DNA of 64,000 bases from Laguncularia racemosa (lineage: Eukaryota > Streptophyta > Magnoliopsida > Myrtales > Combretaceae): the NCBI GenBank assembly GCA_037954665.1, contig JBBMOL010000231.1, positions 248,001-312,000 on the forward strand, given 5' to 3'. Positions 58,701 through 64,000 of the stretch are shown piece after piece. Within the stretch, counting starts at the first letter, position 1. Every line of letters begins with the position of its first letter. Position numbers and translations under genes: made by a program. The notes below the pieces were generated by a model. That model did no database searches. It was not told the DNA's origin and was given only the letters and a program-made list of their open reading frames with translations.

Positions 58701-59640
58701 TTAAGACTTTATATTACCTATGGTTTATCATTATTCATGTTTTCACTCTTGTTACATGTAGTATTGTCAACCACCCTCGAAGGATCTAGCTAACCACCCC
58801 TCAAATAGGTTCCGAGATCCATCAATTTTGTGATGTTATAGCCATCACAAGGGCAAAAGGCCACAACCTACCACTCGGATGCAAAGTTATGTATCGGATC
58901 TTATTGAATTATGAAACCTATAATAAGTTATATTTTAGTTTTAAATTTTTAGAATCTGCATAGTAGGACACAAAATATGATCATGCACTCATCTTAAAAC
59001 TTGTATAAAACCATTATCGTGTATACAATGAGCTTTATGTATAGAGTACTTGTAATTTTTTTATATATGTAAACTATCAAAAGTGATACTAATATTTTAA
59101 ATAGAAATAAGTAAGAAGTAAAAATTTTAAAAAAATCGAAAAATTTACATGCTTCACAAAATATACTCAAACTTTTAAATTTCACCAAATACAGGTCTCA
59201 AAGAGATTTAAAAAAAGCTATAGGCTAAGTTTTGGTTCCACATTTTTGAAATATAAATATATATTATAATGTGCATAAATAAATTTTGGATAAATTGTAT
59301 ATAGATTTATGTCTAGACATAAGCATCTTACTCAATTTCCATCACAAATTGATCAATTACTATTTATTTCATTAATGTAATTCTAACATATATTGTCAAA
59401 ACAAGAAAGAAAGAAAGCAACGAAACACCTTGAAGATAGCACAATTAAGCCAACAATGTTATGAGTAATTAGCACTTGCATAAAATGACTTAAATAACTT
59501 GTTTTGACTTGCTAAAAAGGAAGCATGATAACATAGTCAATACCCTGAAGAGGAAGTTTTATTTAGATTTTACCACATTGTATGCACATAGAGAATCCAC
59601 AAAAGTAAGACAATGTAACACTCATCCATGAGCATTGTTC
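55793..59640. other. Intergenic, AT-rich, no gene seen
   Basis: Open frames such as the minus-strand 114-codon one at 57067-56723 have no recognised family and lack gene context. A run of GGCCAC/CCACCC-rich words at about 58770-58900 looks like the old dispersed repeat type also present at 17660-17930 and 28870-29010. Confidence 0.4.
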
Positions 59641-61800
59641 TTCTTCTTTGAAATTTTATGATTTATAGATGCATTGAATGCTCATTTTCTATTCCATAGG
59701 TGATAAGTGTTGAAAAAAATTTATAATTAATTAATTTTTACTTGGCTTTAGTTTAATGTATAAATACATTTGAATAGATATTACACTTAATCAACTTATA
59801 TTTTTATTTCAGGTTTTTAAAAACAACTTTGAATAAAAAGGAGAAATTTCACATAAGTTTCACTCAAATTGGAATTAAAATGATCAAGTTGCGAAAGCGG
59901 AATGGGTAACACAGTCACCAACACAACTGTGTTGGGAACCATGTCATCGTGTCAAGCTTATAGAGAAAAAAGACAAAATGTATGATCAAAACAAAAGCCA
60001 TGTAAAAGTACATAGGCATGGATACACTTGTGTCAAAGACCACAAGATTTTTCGTTGAGATACATGGGCATTTACATGACCATGTTGAGGTCGTGTCATG
60101 TGCGAATTTAACTTTTCTATTCAATCATGATTGTTGAAAGTTACTTTTCCATGTTACAAATAATATTGAACATGCAATTTCCAACTAAAAGGGGTAGCTT
60201 TCCTAGCATGTAAAGATTTGATTCTCATTTTAGGAAACTACAACTTTCCTAATTGGGAGACATTCGATTACTATAAAAAGAGTATAGAGTCCAAGTAAGA
60301 TACTTAGAATTTTTAATATTAGGATATAAAGTTTAATGTTAGAATTAGAGTAGTCATGGAATTTTACTTTGCTATTGCTATTGAATTTTGATGTTTCCCT
60401 TTATGCATTCTTTTTACATTTTTGCTTTCAGTTTTAATATGCTGCTAACTTAATTTTCCTTTTGTACTCGAGTATGATAAACCCTATAATGAAAGTGTGA
60501 TTGATAATTGTTGATTTAATGAAATTATTAATATTCTTGTGATTTAATTATGTATGCTTTATGGTTTTCAAATTAATATTGTTGGCATATGATAAGTGTT
60601 AAAAGACTCTTATCATTTGTGTTTATTCGGACACATTTGTTATGTATTCCTTGTGATTTGCTGAAGAAAATGATACTTATTTTGTGAAAAAAAAATCATT
60701 TTAGGGTTTAAAGAGCTCATTTGGAAGATTTCATAATGATTAAAGAAAAATTAAGACAAAATAAAAAATTTAAAATCAATTTTGCAAAGAAACAAAATTT
60801 TCTTTTTTAGCCCCTACATTTAGTATGCCCATACCAAATGGTAAGGCTAACCACAACAAGCATGCAAACTTTTTTTTTTTTTTTTTTCAACCCATCCCAA
60901 GCAAGATTGTGCAATAGGCCGTGACCTGCATTTATTAGAAAGTTATAAATAGTGTCATTATTTAGTATTAGGGTTAATTAGAGAGTTTAGCTTAGAGTTT
61001 TTTTAGACAGTTTTAGAGTTGTTTTTTTTTAAACCTTAGGAGAGAAAATATGAAGAACTCAAAGGAAAAAATTGCTTATACATCATTGAAGTTCACAAGA
61101 CATCAATTACAAGAGTTTTAATCTTCTCTAGATCTTTTGTATTTACTATAAATTCCATGGAGGAGTAAATTTCTAATACCCTACACTTTGTAAAACCCTA
61201 AATTATGTGAACTGAATTGTTATTTGACTAATAAAAAAATCATGTCTTTGTATTTATTTATGTGATTTCATTTTCTTGTGATTGATTTATGCACGAATTA
61301 ATTGCATATTTAATTCTTATTAGATAGAAAGAGGTTTTGTCTAATAGGATAGAGGAATTGCTTGTTTCACCTACAGGTAGGAAAATTCCGATTTTCTACT
61401 ATAAAAATTTAATTCTTGTTGTAAGGATCCTGAACTCTATGCAATCTTATATGGCATTAGTAAGGGGGAAGTCTCCACTATCTCATGTATAGTTTTGATA
61501 GCTCTACTTACCTATAGATCTTAGAATAGAGGGTAAACCAATATTATTAGAAAAGAGATTTAAGTCCAATTGCTAATAAGATGCAAAGGAAATTTTATTA
61601 ACACCAATCCATGCTTAAAATGTTGATCTTATTGTTAATAGAATAATGCAAAAGAAAGTATCATTTAAAAGGAAATAATTATACAGGCGATATATCTATT
61701 CTAAAGATGTATTTTAATTCTCTTGTAATTGAATATGATTTTGGTGAGTTAGATGAGGTCATTCTTTTAGTGTAAGCCCTAATTACTCATATCCAATTAT
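59640..61800 (+). repeat. Diffuse LTR-like non-coding sequence
   Basis: GATAAGTGTT occurs at about 59701 and about 60591, the second within an imperfect hairpin (GATAAGTGTTAAAAGACTCTTATC). T-rich leader-like stretches, the TTAGGGTTAATTAGAGAGTTTAG block and a following TTGTGATTGATTTATGCA segment resemble the non-coding ends of Tat/Athila-type Ty3 elements. No coding domain, primer site or clear border was identified, so this is a weak call. Confidence 0.3.
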
Positions 61801-64000
61801 GTTGTCTTGAAGGTTGTTACACTTTTTTTTTTTGGAACAACATGTATTAGAATTACAATAGTTAATTAGTATGCAATAGAAATATCTTTTGGTAAGATAT
61901 TTATGTCTGGACTTAAATATACGTTTTGTATGTAAGTAGAGTATACAATTGTTTACTTAGATATTTTTTTCCTTTCAATTTTTTTGCCTTGGGTTGTCTT
62001 TTATTTGGAGGGAAGGAAATTTTTGCAACTTTTTCATGATTTTAAAGGAAGAAGAAAGGGATAACAAGGTATTTTAGGATCTACTTTTTGAAGAAGAAAA
62101 AAAAGAAGAAGCAAAAATCAATCAAGTATACACACTTTTGTAAGAATAGGAGGTCTCTTTGCACCTTTTTAAAGATACATAGAATAAAGATGATGAGGAA
62201 GACATTTACAATTTATTCATAAATTAAAAAAAAATTATGGGATTATTTTTACATTCCATAACCATCCTTCTCGAAAGAACCGTGCGGACCATGAGGAAGC
62301 CATTGCTCATGTTTGAATGAATTCCTTCTTCATCTATTTCAACGTAAGTTCTTTGATTCTTTTTCTTATTATGGAAAATAAGAGAGCTAATTACATATTG
62401 GACAAACGTGGAAGGGTCTTTTTCTAACTCCTCCTTTGTTTTAGCAGTTGACAAATCTAATTAATAAAAAAAATGCATTGACTAATCTAAATAGATGCCG
62501 AGCAAATCTAATTATCACGAATGAGCCTAAAAAGCGTGCTATTTTACATTGTCCACTAAATTGACGAGAGACCTTTTGGTTGTCCATTAAACATGATTTA
62601 TTAAATTAATCTTAGCTTTACCAAATATTTGATAACATTAAGTTCGAGTAAATAAATAAAATTTTGCTATAGTATGATTTACTCAAAGTGGACCAAAACT
62701 CACCATCTCTTAGTCACTTGGGTTTTCTTCTCTACCTACACCAATCAAAATTTTAAATATAAATGAGTAAAATTTACTTATGAGCTATTTGAGTTCAAAC
62801 TTAACCTCTACTTGAGTTTTGATTTGATGACATTCAAGTTAACCTCGAGTTTGACTTATTTAAATATAGTTGAGTCAAAATATAAATCGAGTTCAAGTCG
62901 AGATTTCACATTTATTTTATTTTAATCAAAAGAAAAGTAGAAAAAAAAAACCTTAAAACAGGCTTAATCAAATCAAGTTTGGATTTATTGGGTGCCATGT
63001 CGAGTCGAGTTCAATCTCCAAATTCTAAAATCAATCTTGTTCAAGTCAAACTTTAGTTTTAAACTTTCAAATCAAGCTTGAACTTGAGCTCAAACTTTAC
63101 CCTATATAGTCTTAACTCATCTCGTTTATATTTATAACCTAAATGCTAGTCTTGTCACTAATAGTAGTGTATGTTCATCAAAGAGAAAAAGGGAACCAAT
63201 GTAGAGGAATGACTCGTATTATTGTAAGAATTGTTCTTTTTTTTTTATTTTTCACTTCTCTATGATGCTGCCATTTACCACTGCACTCACACTTTAACAG
63301 AAAACCCAACCCAACCCTAAAAACATCGAAGTAGACACAATTTCATTTGATTCCCTTCTTCAATCAGAAACAATAAAATGCCATTCATTGTTTTTTTTTT
63401 TCTTTTGCCTTCCTTTTTAATCATTTTGAATAAAACCATACAGTTTAATTTAAAATTTGATTCAATTTTGTTTATAAATTGAATCTTAATTTATAATATA
63501 AGAAAATTTACATTATGATATGTAAAATAACATGTTACAAATGTAAAATCCTTCTTAGCAATCACATGTACCGATTGTAATATCATATTTCAAATATAAA
63601 ATAATTTTAGCAATTATATGTATTAATATTATATAACGGATAGGTGAAATTATTATTTATGTAATTAAACAATTTTAATAGTGTTTTCATAACTAATTAA
63701 TAAACTTGAAATTGATTTATAAACATATTCTAAATATATATATATATATTTCGACAATTACAAACTTAAATTTCTTTTAGAAAGTATTGTATAATAAATG
63801 AATTTTTTATTATAAATAAAATATTACCTCATTTTTTAAAATCGATTTGATTTATTATTATTTTTTTCTGATCGATTGATCCATTAAAAATAATTTAGTT
63901 ATGGTTTGGGTTGCAAATTACGGATATATATATATTTTTTTGTTTTTTGCCGTCATTAACCCCAATGACCAACTCCACTTCCAACACCAATTCGAAAACA
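61801..64000. other. Intergenic, AT-rich, no gene seen
   Basis: No gene is supported. From about 62640 to 63130 the sequence is dense in CTCAA/TTGAG and CGAGTT words, a divergent reverse-oriented relative of the repeat near 14200-14470. A 76-codon minus-strand frame at 62454-62224 has no recognised family. Confidence 0.45.

Noticed and set aside
1..64000. CRISPR arrays, bacterial operons or phage modules
   Set aside because: Spliced plant genes and plant retrotransposons fill the window. No regularly spaced short direct repeats with unique spacers were seen.

Overview
The window looks like nuclear DNA of a flowering plant, probably a eudicot. Genes are few and widely spaced, introns are plant-like, intergenic DNA is very AT-rich, and there are many dead LTR retrotransposons and a LINE. 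One nuclear gene encodes a protein with a plastid-type leader. I cannot name the species.

Only two genes look intact. On the minus strand, 13958-9441 encodes a plastid-type D-3-phosphoglycerate dehydrogenase (first step of the phosphorylated serine pathway): five exons, 625 predicted residues, with a TATA box at 14057-14063. On the plus strand, 39171-45991 encodes a WSS1-like WLM-domain metalloprotease with two RanBP2-type zinc fingers (DNA-protein crosslink repair family): four coding exons, 336 residues. Its second coding intron is swollen to about 5 kb by two oppositely oriented chromovirus fragments. At about 1095-3125 lies a decayed pseudogene of the NIPA magnesium-transporter family.

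The rest, left to right: an AT-rich spacer with an 84-bp degenerate tandem triplet (5574-5825); the PGDH gene; microsatellite-rich spacer; a GC-richer island of unknown identity (16850-17350); a defective Ty1/copia element on the minus strand (about 17970-24149) carrying a nested plus-strand Ty3-type LTR; a long fold-back (MITE-like) element (26145-26790); a possible small MITE (30692-31058); a dead LINE on the minus strand (about 31300-34700); the WSS1-like gene; a nearly full-length Ty3/gypsy CRM/Galadriel-like element (50028-55787) with a perfect ACCAA target-site duplication; and gene-poor DNA to the end, including diffuse LTR-like sequence around 59.6-61.8 kb.

The two genes have no evident functional link. 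I found no convincing new biological system. The most notable points are the chromovirus polyprotein reading into its own LTR, the inverted chromovirus junction inside a living gene's intron, the GC-AG intron in PGDH, the datable decay of the NIPA copy, and the 650-bp fold-back element. All splice calls and alignments were made by eye.
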